Below are positions 1-9,600 of a stretch of DNA of 59,469 bases, in pieces. The translations under genes were made by a program, and so were the position numbers. The stretch lies in the NCBI GenBank assembly GCA_027484915.1, contig JAIXSA010000068.1, positions 1-59,469 of the forward strand. Direction: 5' to 3'. The stretch is from Paracoccaceae bacterium. GTDB lineage: Bacteria > Pseudomonadota > Alphaproteobacteria > Rhodobacterales > Rhodobacteraceae. The notes below the pieces were generated by a model. That model ran no database searches, had not been told where the DNA came from, and was given only the letters and a program-made list of their open reading frames with translations. Positions within the stretch are counted from its first letter, which is position 1; the number at the start of each line of letters is the position of its first letter.

Positions 1-616
1 AGCGGGTCCCCTCGCGCGCCTCGGGATCAAGACCGAACAGGGGTGGCGTCCCCAGCAGCGTCAGGCCGTTGTCCGCACCTTCCGCGAAGAACAGCAGCAT
101 GATGACCAGCGCCAGCAGGCCGCCCAGATACCCGAACGCAAAGCCCGTGCCCGAGATCGCCCCCAGGTCATCGGCCTGGGTGAGTGACGGCATCAGCGCG
201 TTGGTGAAGATCGTCGCGAACTCCATCCCGATGAAGCCGATGCCGAACAGGCAGACCGCCCAGAACAGCATTCCCTCGGTGCCGCCCGGTGCCACCCACC
301 AAAGACCGAAGGACCCCAGGACGTAAAAGGCCGAGAAGGTCCAGACCCAGATCATCCGCCGCCCGGTGCCGTCGGCGATGGCACCAAGGATCGGTGCAAG
401 CACGGCGATGGCGATCGAGGCGATGGCCAGCCCCCAGCCCCAATAGGCCTGGGCGGCGGCCTTTGCGGCATCTTCGTCAAGGCCGGCACCCATATAGTAG
501 CCCCGCGCGATTTCCGCGAAATATGGGCCGAAGATGAAGGTCAGAAGCAGCGTGTTGTAGGGTTGGCTGGCCCAGTCGAAGAAATACCAGCCCCAGATCC
601 GCTTGCGGTCGCTCAT
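1..616 (-). CDS. MFS transporter, UMF1 (Atg22-like) type, partial
   Basis: The first 205 residues of a membrane transporter; the C-terminal half lies beyond the left edge. The protein opens with MSDRKRIWGWYFFDWASQPY, and this tryptophan- and aromatic-rich N-terminus is typical of the UMF1 group of major facilitator proteins related to yeast vacuolar effluxer Atg22. Several hydrophobic segments follow, with a short basic loop (GTGRRMIW) between helices, as in the MFS cytoplasmic loop. The ATG is preceded by a purine-rich GGGGGCAGGCAGG. It lies 63 nt downstream of the thioesterase gene on the same strand, so the two are probably co-transcribed. The substrate cannot be told from sequence. Confidence 0.8.
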   Translation of the reverse strand, partial: MSDRKRIWGWYFFDWASQPYNTLLLTFIFGPYFAEIARGYYMGAGLDEDAAKAAAQAYWGWGLAIASIAIAVLAPILGAIADGTGRRMIWVWTFSAFYVLGSFGLWWVAPGGTEGMLFWAVCLFGIGFIGMEFATIFTNALMPSLTQADDLGAISGTGFAFGYLGGLLALVIMLLFFAEGADNGLTLLGTPPLFGLDPEAREGTR

Positions 617-679
617 CCTGCCTGCCCCCTGTTTTTCGCGGAAGTGAACCCGGAAACGCGGGGCAGCGCAAGCGCGGGC

Positions 680-1222
680 TCAGGCGGTCGGCGGACGGCT
701 TGGCGGCCAGGGACGGGTGGCCTCGGCCGCGATCCAGGCCTTCACCCAGTCCGGCAGCTCGGGGCTGACGGTCGAGACGCCTGCGGCCTTTGCCAGTTCG
801 ACCGGCGGCACGATCCCGGACTTGCCGACGATGGCCGACCGGATCAGCACCTGCGAGGCGCAGTCGTCGCCCTTCCACATAGACTGCTCGGTGTAGAGGA
901 ACCGTTCGTCCCAGCCGAGGCACCGGCTGTAGGTCACGAGCTTTGAGAACATCGTCACCCTCCGCCGGTAGCGGACCGAGGACCCGGCCACCGTCATCCC
1001 CCAGCGGTTCGCGACAAGGTGCTTGTGGATGCCCGTCCGCGCGCCAAGCGGCAGGCGGCCGAGATCGTACAGCGTCAGCGTCCGACCGTTGTTCAACTCG
1101 ACCCATGGGTCCAGGTCCCAGGGCCAGCACATGTGATGGCTGACGTGGGTGTCGAAAAGGCCCAGGGAAGGCATTCGCCTTGCGCGGGCCATCTCCTTGA
1201 ACATGCGCAGGAAAGGGTACAT
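680..1222 (-). CDS. acyl-CoA thioesterase-like hotdog protein
   Basis: A 180-residue protein of the 4HBT_2 / THEM6-like hotdog group, usually annotated as acyl-CoA thioesterase. The segment DPWVELNNGRTLTLYDLGR (about residues 58-76) matches the family's conserved N-x-x-Y-x-x-x-D-x-x-R region on the central helix. The length fits a single hotdog domain; the active form would be a dimer or tetramer in the cytoplasm. The start ATG has GGAG about 10 nt upstream. It precedes the UMF1 transporter gene. The acyl substrate is unknown; an actual thioesterase activity is inferred from family only. Confidence 0.72.
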   Translation of the reverse strand: MYPFLRMFKEMARARRMPSLGLFDTHVSHHMCWPWDLDPWVELNNGRTLTLYDLGRLPLGARTGIHKHLVANRWGMTVAGSSVRYRRRVTMFSKLVTYSRCLGWDERFLYTEQSMWKGDDCASQVLIRSAIVGKSGIVPPVELAKAAGVSTVSPELPDWVKAWIAAEATRPWPPSRPPTA

Positions 1223-1292
1223 CGGTCATCTCCGCTTTCCGCCGGAGTGACCCGCGCGATGCGGAAGGTCAAGCGGAACGCTGCGGAAGCCA

Positions 1293-1321
1293 TTGCCCTT
1301 TCGGCCCCTGGTCGCTACCTC
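1293..1321 (+). promoter_or_regulatory. candidate sigma-70 promoter for YggT-recQ
   Basis: TTGCCC (1293-1298), a 17-nt spacer and TACCTC (1316-1321) lie between the divergent thioesterase and YggT genes, 25 nt before the YggT start. The match to the -35/-10 consensus is partial, so this is tentative. Confidence 0.3.
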
Positions 1322-1346
1322 TGCCCAAATCCAGACGGAGTGCCCG

Positions 1347-1631
1347 ATGAAGTCGATCTATGACATCCTGATGCTGATCCTGAACGTGGCACAGTTCATC
1401 ATCCTGGCCCATGTCATCATGAGCTGGCTGATCAACTTCCAGGTCCTGAACATCCGGCAGCCGCTGGTCCAGCAGCTCTGGTACGGCCTGAACCGCCTGC
1501 TGGAGCCGCTCTACGCCCCGATCCGCCGTATCCTGCCGCCAATGGGCCTGGACCTTGCGCCGCTGATCGTCCTGATCGCGATTTATGCGCTGCAGATCAT
1601 CCTAACGAACAACGTCGCGGCCTTCCTCTGA
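1347..1631 (+). CDS. YggT family membrane protein
   Basis: A 94-residue integral membrane protein with two hydrophobic segments (about residues 4-26 and 66-90) separated by an amphipathic stretch containing P-L-Y-A-P-I-R-R. This is the YggT family layout; family members are linked to osmotic tolerance, cell division or photosystem/cytochrome biogenesis in different lineages, and no single function is settled. I chose the internal ATG at 1347 because the conserved family sequence MKSIYDILMLILN begins there; an upstream in-frame ATG at 1293 would place 18 unrelated residues in front. The stop lies 2 nt before the recQ start, so the two are translationally close. Confidence 0.85.
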   Translation: MKSIYDILMLILNVAQFIILAHVIMSWLINFQVLNIRQPLVQQLWYGLNRLLEPLYAPIRRILPPMGLDLAPLIVLIAIYALQIILTNNVAAFL

Positions 1632-1633
1632 TC

Positions 1634-3679
1634 TTGGACCGGGCCGCCCAGCTTCTCCATTCCGTCTTCGGCTTCCCAGACTTCCGGCCCGGGCAGGCAG
1701 AGATCGTGCAATCGGTGCTGGAAGGCCGGAACACTCTGGCCATCATGCCGACGGGTGGGGGCAAGTCACTGTGCTTTCAGCTGCCGGCGCTGTGCCGGGA
1801 CGGGGTGACTGTGGTGATCTCGCCGCTGATCGCGCTGATGCGGGATCAGGTCCGGGCGCTGAAGGCCGCGGGCGTCGAGGCGGGGGCTCTGACCTCGGGC
1901 AACACCGATGAAGAGACTGAAGAGGTCTTCCAGGCCATCGACGAGGGACGGCTGAAGCTTCTCTACATGGCGCCGGAACGGCTTGCCTCGGGCTCGGCGC
2001 TGGCGCTGCTCAGGCGGGCGAAGTGCAGCCTGATCGCGGTCGACGAGGCGCATTGCGTCAGCCAGTGGGGCCACGATTTCCGCCCTGACTACCTCCGCAT
2101 CGGTGAATTGCGCCGCAGCTTGCGCGTGCCATTGGCCGCCTTCACCGCCACGGCGGACGAGGAGACGCGGGCAGAGATCGTGACGCGCCTCTTTGATGGC
2201 GAGGCCCCGGTCACCTTCCTGCGCGGCTTTGACCGGCCCAACATCCATCTGGCCTTCGCGGTAAAGGACAAACCGCGCGAGCAGATCCTGCGCTTTGCCG
2301 GGGTGCGGCGGGGCCAGTCTGGCATCGTCTACTGCGCGACGCGGGCCAAGACCGAGACGCTGGCCCAGGCCCTGCGCGAGGCGCGGCACGAGGCGGTGGC
2401 CTATCACGGAGGGATGGAGGCCGATGAACGCCGCCATGTCGAAGTCCGCTTCCAGCGCGAGGACGGGCTGATCGTGGTGGCGACCATCGCCTTCGGGATG
2501 GGTATCGACAAGCCTGACATCCGATGGGTCGCCCATGCCGACCTGCCGAAATCAATCGAGGGCTACTATCAGGAAATCGGCCGCGCAGGGCGGGATGGGT
2601 CTCCGGCCGAGACGATGACCCTCTATGGCCCCGACGACATCCGTCTGCGCCGGTCGCAGATCGACGAGGGTGCGGCCCCGCCGGACAGGAAGGCGGCAGA
2701 CCATGCGCGGCTGAACGCTCTTCTGGGTCTGGCCGAGGCGTTGGGATGCCGACGGCAGGTGCTGCTGGGGTATTTCGGGGAACAGGCCGAGCCCTGCGGC
2801 AATTGCGACCTCTGTGACCGCCCGGCGCAGCTTTTCGACGCGACCGAGGCAGTGCGGAAGGCACTGTCGGCGATTCTGCGGACCGGGGAGTGGTTCGGGG
2901 CGGGGCATCTGATCGACATCCTGACCGGCACGGCGACCGAGAAGGTGCGGGAACGCGGGCACGATCAGCTGCCGACCTTTGCCGTGGGCCGCGACCTGTC
3001 GAAACCCGCCTGGGGCGCTGTCTTCCGGCAAATGATGGGCCGCGACCTTGTCCGCCCCGACCCCGACCGCCATGGCGCGTTGCGGATGACCGACGCCGCG
3101 CGGCCTGTGTTGCGGGGCGAGGCCTCGGTGACCCTTCGGCGCGACACGGTGGTGTCGGCGGGGGAACGCGAGCCGGTGGTTCGGGCTCAGGTGGCGGACG
3201 AGGATCTGGGCCTGCTTGCCTTGCTCAAAGCGAAGCGGCGCGCGCTGGCCGAGGCGCAGAACGTGCCGGCCTATGTGGTTTTCACGGACAAGACCCTGAT
3301 CGAGATGGCAGAGAAAAAGCCGGCCACGCTGGACCAGATGGCCGGGATCACCGGGGTGGGCGTTCGGAAGCTGGAAAGCTACGGGCCCGCGTTCCTGGAA
3401 GTGATCACCGGGGCGGTTGAGGGGCTGCATCCGGCGCGGATGAAGCTGGCAGGGCGGCCCGAGGCGGCACTGTTTGACCGACTGGCGGAGGTCCAGCTTG
3501 CGTTGGCACGGGGTGAGAACGGGACGGGGAAGTATCTGACCTGCACCCATTCGACCCTGCGGGCCATCGTGGAGCGGCGGCCTTCAACCCTGGGAGAGCT
3601 GCAGTCGATCCAGGGGATGGGGGACGCCAAGGTGGAGCGGTTCGGCGAGGCTTTCCTTGCGGTCCTGCGGGACGGCTGA
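1634..3679 (+). CDS. recQ: ATP-dependent DNA helicase RecQ
   Basis: A 681-residue 3'-5' superfamily 2 helicase that unwinds DNA at stalled or broken forks. Helicase motifs are complete: motif I PTGGGKS (about residue 40), motif II DEAH, motif III AFTATAD and motif VI QEIGRAGRDG. A zinc-binding cysteine cluster (C-x2-C-x2-C type, CGNCDLC) and a winged-helix RQC region follow. The C-terminus has two HRDC-like segments, each ending in a helix-hairpin-helix (ITGVGVRKLESYG and IQGMGDAKVERFG). The start codon is TTG, directly after the YggT stop. The arrangement is a complete bacterial RecQ; tandem HRDC domains are less common than a single one. Confidence 0.96.
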   Translation: MDRAAQLLHSVFGFPDFRPGQAEIVQSVLEGRNTLAIMPTGGGKSLCFQLPALCRDGVTVVISPLIALMRDQVRALKAAGVEAGALTSGNTDEETEEVFQAIDEGRLKLLYMAPERLASGSALALLRRAKCSLIAVDEAHCVSQWGHDFRPDYLRIGELRRSLRVPLAAFTATADEETRAEIVTRLFDGEAPVTFLRGFDRPNIHLAFAVKDKPREQILRFAGVRRGQSGIVYCATRAKTETLAQALREARHEAVAYHGGMEADERRHVEVRFQREDGLIVVATIAFGMGIDKPDIRWVAHADLPKSIEGYYQEIGRAGRDGSPAETMTLYGPDDIRLRRSQIDEGAAPPDRKAADHARLNALLGLAEALGCRRQVLLGYFGEQAEPCGNCDLCDRPAQLFDATEAVRKALSAILRTGEWFGAGHLIDILTGTATEKVRERGHDQLPTFAVGRDLSKPAWGAVFRQMMGRDLVRPDPDRHGALRMTDAARPVLRGEASVTLRRDTVVSAGEREPVVRAQVADEDLGLLALLKAKRRALAEAQNVPAYVVFTDKTLIEMAEKKPATLDQMAGITGVGVRKLESYGPAFLEVITGAVEGLHPARMKLAGRPEAALFDRLAEVQLALARGENGTGKYLTCTHSTLRAIVERRPSTLGELQSIQGMGDAKVERFGEAFLAVLRDG

Positions 3680-3714
3680 CCGTTGCCCACGGTGAACAAG
3701 CGCCGATAATAAAG

Positions 3715-3737
3715 AAAATTCAATATCTTGAATTTTT
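3715..3737. terminator. bidirectional terminator between recQ and the histidine kinase
   Basis: A perfect inverted repeat AAAATTCAA - TATC - TTGAATTTT with a T-run on the plus strand and an A-run before it. It sits 35 nt after recQ and downstream of the convergent kinase gene. The stem is AT-rich, unlike a classical GC-rich terminator. The rest of 3680-3927 holds nothing I recognise. Confidence 0.55.
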
Positions 3738-3927
3738 CTGTTAGAGTTTCGGCAAGGATTTTCGCCGGGCGCTGAAGACGCCGGCAGCTTCCGAGAGAAG
3801 CACGTTGCGCAAGCCGCTTGTCCCGCCTCCGGCCATTTGGCTTGGGCTTCGTGAGTTTGGACCCAAGGAACCGCGCCAGGAGCTGACGGGGCCGGCAAAC
3901 CAACCGATTGCGGCACCGTATCGTGCT

Positions 3928-6507
3928 TTAGGCCGCGTCATCGGCCTGCGCGACAACGGGCGAGCGGGCGGTTGCGGGACAGAACTCACCCAACGCGTCT
4001 TCGATGGCGGTCTTGCGCAGGGGCTTCGTCAGATAGCGGTCGATCCCGGCAGCGAGGATCGCCTCGGCGTCGCCTTCCATCGCGTGGGCGGTGAGGGCGA
4101 CGATGGGGACCTTTGAGCCCATGTCACGGATCGCGCGGGCGGCTTCCTTCCCGTCCATCTCGGGCATCGAGATGTCCATGAAGATCAGGTCGGGCAAGAA
4201 CTCTGGGAACATCTCGACCGCGATGCTGCCGTTGTCGGCGAAGCGCAGCTCGATGTCCATGTCGCGGACCATCTTCTGGAAGACGAGCTGGTTCGTCTTG
4301 TTGTCTTCGGCGGCAAGCACACGCATCTGGCGAAGGTCGGTGGCGGCGATCGGGTCGTGATCGACCACGGCGTCGGGCGTGGGGGCGGTGAGGCCCCTGA
4401 GATGCCGGTAGAGGTCTGAACGCAGGATGGGCTTCTGCAGGATCGCGGTGAAGTCGTGCGTCAACGTACCCAGTCCGGTCGGGTCCGAGCTGAGAAGCAT
4501 CACCGGGAGGGTGTGGCCCGCGACGCGGATGTGGTCCAGAAGTTGGACCCCGTCCATGTCCGGCATCGCGTGGTCGGTCAGGACCACGTCATAGCCCGCG
4601 TCCTGGGTCAGACGCTCCAGCACCTCGGCGCCGGACCGGCACAGTGTCACCTCGATCCCGCAGGGGGAAAGCTGGCGCTCCAGGATGGTGCGGTTGATGA
4701 ACTGGTCGTCCACCGCGATGACGCGCTTGACCGATACCGGCACCTGGGCGGGTGCCGAGTCCTCGGCGACCGGAAGAGTGACTCGGAAGCCGAAGCTGGA
4801 GCCTTGTCCGAAGTCGCTGTCGACCCAGACCGCACCGCCCATGTGCTCGATAAGCCTACGGGTGATCGCAAGGCCAAGGCCGGTGCCTTCGAACTTGCGG
4901 TTCCGGTCGTCCTCGACCTGGTTGAACTCACCGAAGATGTGGTCGAGGTATTCGGGCGCGATGCCGATGCCGGTGTCTTCCACAGTCACATGCAGCGTCT
5001 GGGTGCCCTCGTCCGAATCGACGCCGACGACGCGGGTCAGGACGTGGCCCTTTTCGGTGAACTTCACGGCGTTGCCGATCAGGTTGGTCAGAACCTGACG
5101 CAGGCGGCCCGGGTCGCCGACAAACCGGGTGGGCAAGAACATGTCGAAGTCGATCATAAGGTCGATGCCCTTTTCCCGCGCGCGGGGCTGCAGAAGCATC
5201 GTCACCTCGTGGATCGTGCGTTCGAAGTCGAAGGGTTCGGGGCGCAGCGTCAGACGCTCGGCCTCGATCTTGGAATAGTCGAGGATGTCGTTGATGATGA
5301 CCAGAAGCGCCTCGCCCGACGACCGGATGGTTTCGGCAAAAAGGCGCTGTTCTTCGGTCAGGGCGGTGTCGCACAGAAGCTCGGCCATGCCGACGACCCC
5401 GTTCATGGGCGTGCGGATTTCGTGGGACATATTGGCAAGGAAAGCGGACTTGGCGCGGTTCGCGGCCTCGGCCTGTTTGCGGGCGGCTTCCAGTTGCCCC
5501 TGTTGTTCGCGCATCGCGGTGATGTCGGTGCGCAGGCCGACACGGCCGCCGTCGGGGGTTACGTGGTCGGATTCCAGGATCACCCGGCCCGAGGCGAGGA
5601 CGCTTTCCTGGATCTTGTCGGCGGACCGGAAATGCTCAAGCCGTCCGGCAAGCCATTCCTCCTCGTGCCCCACGGCTTCTAGGACGTGGCTGTTCTTCAG
5701 GCCGTGTCGAAGCAGTTCCTCGAACGTGACGCCTGGTTGCATCGCCTCGGCCGAGTCGGGGAACATCTCGCGGTAACGCTGATTGCAGGCCAAAAGTCGT
5801 TCCTCCCGGTCAAAAAGGACAAAGCCATCCGGCAGCACGTCGATGGCTGCCCAGATGCGCATCTGTTCGGTGATGTCGATGGCAAGGCTGACGATACCCC
5901 CATCGTTGGCGCGACGGTCCTGCAGCTTGATCCAGGTGCCGTTGCGCATCTTGAGGGTTACGGACTCGATCCGGTCGGCGTCGATCCGGGCGCGCATGCG
6001 CTTCAAGAAGTCGTCGAGCGGTTCGTCGCCAAGGTCAAGGACGGTGCGGGCGAAGATCGCCAAGAGGTCGTCATAATCCACCCCGGGGGCGACAGGCTGG
6101 CCGTCAAAGCAGGACAGGAAGGCTTGGTTGGCAGTGGCGAGCTTGAGGTTCGCGTCAAAGACCGCAAAGCCGTCACGAATGGTATTTATCGCGTCCCAGA
6201 GCCGGCGTTCGGCCATCACGGCGGCGGTGTGGGCGCGGTCGAGATCCTGGACGAAGCGCAGGTTCTGGTCCTTCAGAAGCTCGGCCTCGGACAGGGCGGA
6301 TTTGACCACCTGGCGCTGTTCGACGATCTGGTCCGAAAGCGTCTGGGCATGGATGGCCAGCTTTTCGTTGGCTGCGAAAAGCTCGCGGCTTTTTTGTTCG
6401 AGAAGTCGTTCGGCCGCCAGCCTGGCGCGCCGTTCCTTCACGAGACGTTCCGAAAGATCCATTCTGGCCCGACCAAGATTCCCTGTGGTGCCGACGGGCG
6501 CCGACAT
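3928..6507 (-). CDS. PAS-containing hybrid histidine kinase with two receiver domains
   Basis: An 859-residue sensory kinase without membrane segments. Order: N-terminal coiled coil (ERRARLAAERLLEQKSREL), two PAS-like domains (about residues 100-330), a HisKA dimerisation helix with the H-box NMSHEIRTPMNG and phospho-acceptor His362, an HATPase domain with VEDTGIGIAP and FEGTGLGLAI, then receiver 1 (Asp645 in VLTDHAMPDMDG) and receiver 2 (Asp778 in IFMDISMPEMDG). There is no C-terminal Hpt domain, so output would need a separate phosphotransfer protein or a direct partner. The signal is probably cytoplasmic (redox, light or ligand through PAS). I chose ATG 6507 (GGCGAGGG upstream); ATG 6462 is also possible and starts right at the conserved coiled coil. 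Confidence 0.92.
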   Translation of the reverse strand: MSAPVGTTGNLGRARMDLSERLVKERRARLAAERLLEQKSRELFAANEKLAIHAQTLSDQIVEQRQVVKSALSEAELLKDQNLRFVQDLDRAHTAAVMAERRLWDAINTIRDGFAVFDANLKLATANQAFLSCFDGQPVAPGVDYDDLLAIFARTVLDLGDEPLDDFLKRMRARIDADRIESVTLKMRNGTWIKLQDRRANDGGIVSLAIDITEQMRIWAAIDVLPDGFVLFDREERLLACNQRYREMFPDSAEAMQPGVTFEELLRHGLKNSHVLEAVGHEEEWLAGRLEHFRSADKIQESVLASGRVILESDHVTPDGGRVGLRTDITAMREQQGQLEAARKQAEAANRAKSAFLANMSHEIRTPMNGVVGMAELLCDTALTEEQRLFAETIRSSGEALLVIINDILDYSKIEAERLTLRPEPFDFERTIHEVTMLLQPRAREKGIDLMIDFDMFLPTRFVGDPGRLRQVLTNLIGNAVKFTEKGHVLTRVVGVDSDEGTQTLHVTVEDTGIGIAPEYLDHIFGEFNQVEDDRNRKFEGTGLGLAITRRLIEHMGGAVWVDSDFGQGSSFGFRVTLPVAEDSAPAQVPVSVKRVIAVDDQFINRTILERQLSPCGIEVTLCRSGAEVLERLTQDAGYDVVLTDHAMPDMDGVQLLDHIRVAGHTLPVMLLSSDPTGLGTLTHDFTAILQKPILRSDLYRHLRGLTAPTPDAVVDHDPIAATDLRQMRVLAAEDNKTNQLVFQKMVRDMDIELRFADNGSIAVEMFPEFLPDLIFMDISMPEMDGKEAARAIRDMGSKVPIVALTAHAMEGDAEAILAAGIDRYLTKPLRKTAIEDALGEFCPATARSPVVAQADDAA

Positions 6508-6632
6508 CCGGTTTTCGCGACTACCCTCGCCGATCAAAATGAACCAAGGCTTAACGCCATAGGGTTGTCGGCTTGCCTGTAGGGGCAGGCCCATGCGACA
6601 GTCGCGACAATCCATGACGGGAGGCTTTTGCG

Positions 6633-9600
6633 ATGCGCGGGTTCCTCAAGGCCGCTGTAGCGGCACTGTTCATTGGCAGCGCCGGTATCGCGGCGGCGCA
6701 GGACCTGATTCCCGAGCGGCGCTTCGTCGTCACCCAGGACCAGGACCTGCCGGGCGGCGATGTCGCCAGCGTCTTCGACACCACGATCGAGGCTTGCGAG
6801 CGTGCCTGCCTGACCAACGCGCGCTGCACGGCATATGTGTTCAACACCAAGAACGGGTCCTGCTTTGTGAAGAACAACCCCGGCGAGGGGGCTTTCTTTG
6901 CGGGGGCCTACTCGGCCACCGTGATCGAGGCGGATCCCGCAGTGCGGGCGGCGGCGACCGAGCGGCGCAAGGAACTGGCGTTCCTGCCGGACTGGGACAT
7001 CCAGCCGGCCTTCGAGCAGGCCCAAGGCCTGGGGCGGCAGCACACGACGGGACCCTGGTCGGCCGAGGAGCATCTGGCCGCAGCGGCGGATGCCGAGGCG
7101 AATGGCGACTGGGCAGGGGCGGCGGCCTATACGGGCGCGGCGCTGAACCGGACCGATGATGCGGCGACCTGGGGCGAGTTCGCGCGGCGGCAGTTGCAGG
7201 CGGGGATCGCGGATCAGAACCAGTCGGGTTACTTCTTCTACCAGGCGATGCTGTCGTCAGTGAACGCCTATCTTCGGGCCGAGAACCCGGCTCTGCGGCA
7301 CACGATCCTCGTGACGATGGCCGATGTGCTGGAACGCAACGGGCGGGGCCGCGATACGGTGTCCGCGTTGCGCCTGGCGCAGTCGTTGCAGGAACGCACC
7401 GATACGGCGGATCTTCTGGATGCCGCGATCGGGAAATACGGCTTCCGAATCGCCGAGACGCTGGTGCAGTCCGACCTGGCCCGACCGCGGATCTGCGTCA
7501 CGTTTTCCGAGGACCTGGTGGCGTCGGGCGTCGACTATTCCACCTTCGTCCAGCTCAAGGACCCCGGACTTACCGTGGAAAACGGTGGCTGGCGACAGCT
7601 CTGCGTGGCGGGGCTTGAACATGGCAAGCGCTACAGCGTGACCTTCCGCGAGGGGCTGCCGGCGGCGGATGGCCAGACGATGGCGAAATCGGTCGAGATC
7701 ACCCAATACGTCCGCGACCGTGCGCCGGGGGTGAAGTTCCCGGGCCGGGGCTACGTGCTGCCAAAGGCTGGCGACCCGGCCCTGCCGGTCGAGACGGTGA
7801 ACACCGAGAAGCTGGACCTTACGCTCTATCGCGTCACGGACAGGAACCTCCTGCGGTCCGTGCAGGACTACTATTTCGGCGCGCCGATCAACGTCTATTC
7901 CGAAGAGATGTTCGCCGACACCGTGGGTGAAAGCCTGTGGACCGGGACGGCCACCGTCGGGCAGGAGGTCAACACGGACGTCACGACCCGCCTGCCGATG
8001 GGCGAGGCGCTCAAGGGGCTTCCTGCGGGGATCTATGCGCTGAAGGCGGCTGTCCCGGGGGTCGACCCCTACACGATTGCTCCGGCTTGGCAGTGGTTCG
8101 TCGTCTCGGACCTTGGCGTCACCACGATGTCGGGCGTGGACGGGTTGCATGTCTTTGTCCGGTCGCTCGGGACGGCGGCGGCGAAGCCGGGTATGACGGT
8201 GGAACTGCTGAACCGCGCCAACACGGTGCTTGGAACGGCCACCACGGATGACCAGGGCTACGCGCGCTTTGACGCGGGCCTCACGAGGGGAACTGGTGGG
8301 TCCGCCCCTGCGATGGTGGTGGTGAAGGACGCCGACAAGGACATCGCCTTCCTGTCGCTGACCGACCCGGAGTTTGACCTTTCCGACCGTGGGGTCGAGG
8401 GGCGTGAGGCGGCTCCTCCGGTGGATGTGTTCGTCACGACCGACCGGGGCGCCTATCGCGCCGGCGAGACGGTCTATGTGACCGCTCTGGCCCGCGATGC
8501 CGAACAGGCGGCTGTCGAGGGGTTGCCATTGACGGCCGTGCTGAAGCGGCCCGACGGTGTGGAGTATTCGCGCCAGCAGGTCGACGACTTCGGCGCAGGC
8601 GGGCATGTGTTCAGCCTGCCCATCGCCGGCAGCGCACCCCGCGGGGTCTGGCGGCTGGAGATGTTTGCCGACCTTGAGGCTCCGGCGCTGGCGTCGAAGA
8701 CCTTCCTGGTCGAGGACTTTCTGCCCGAACGCATCGACTTCGACCTGACGCTGGCCGATGTGCCACTTCTGGTCGGGCAAGACTCGGCGGTCGATCTGAC
8801 AGTGGCGGCCAAGTATCTGTTTGGTGCCCCCGGCGCGGGGCTGGCCATCGAGGGTGAGGTTCTGCTGCGCGCTGCCGAGGGGCTGGCGGCTTTCCCGGGC
8901 TATGTCTTCGGACGCCACGACCAGCCGTTCAGCGCGCAGATGTCGTCGCTGAACGGGGGCGAGACGGACGAGGCAGGGAACGCCACGATCCCGGTCTTCC
9001 TGCCGGTGATCGAAGACCCGCACCGCCCGCTTGAGGCCCGCGTGACGATCCGTGTGGCGGAAGGCTCGGGCCGTCCGGTGGAACGGCAGGTGACCAAAGC
9101 GGTGACCTCAGCCGAGCCGATGATCGGTGTGAAGCCGCTGTTTGATGGCGTGGCCCCCGAAGGCGGCGAGGCGCGGTTCCAGCTGCTTGCGGTGCAGGGC
9201 GAGGCGGCGGTGGCGCTGCCGGTGAAGTGGACGGTCAACCGCGTCCAGTACGACTACCAGTGGTATCAAAGCTACGGCAACTGGAGCTGGGAGCCAGTGG
9301 TCAGCCGCGAGGTGGTGGCCGAGGGCGAGGCGACGCTTGGCACGGCTCCGACCGAGATCGCGGCGGACGTGACCTGGGGAACCTACGAGGTTCTGGTGAC
9401 GGCGGCGGATGGCGGGAAGGCCGCCACGTCGACCGAATTCTATGCGGGCTGGTATGCGCCTGCGGATGCCTCGGCGACGCCCGACACGCTGGAATTGTCG
9501 CTGGACAAGCCAGCCTACAAACCGGGCGATACCGCGACGCTGCGCATCGTGCCGCGCGCGGCGGGGACGGCGCTGGTGACGGTGCTGTCGAACCGGCTGG

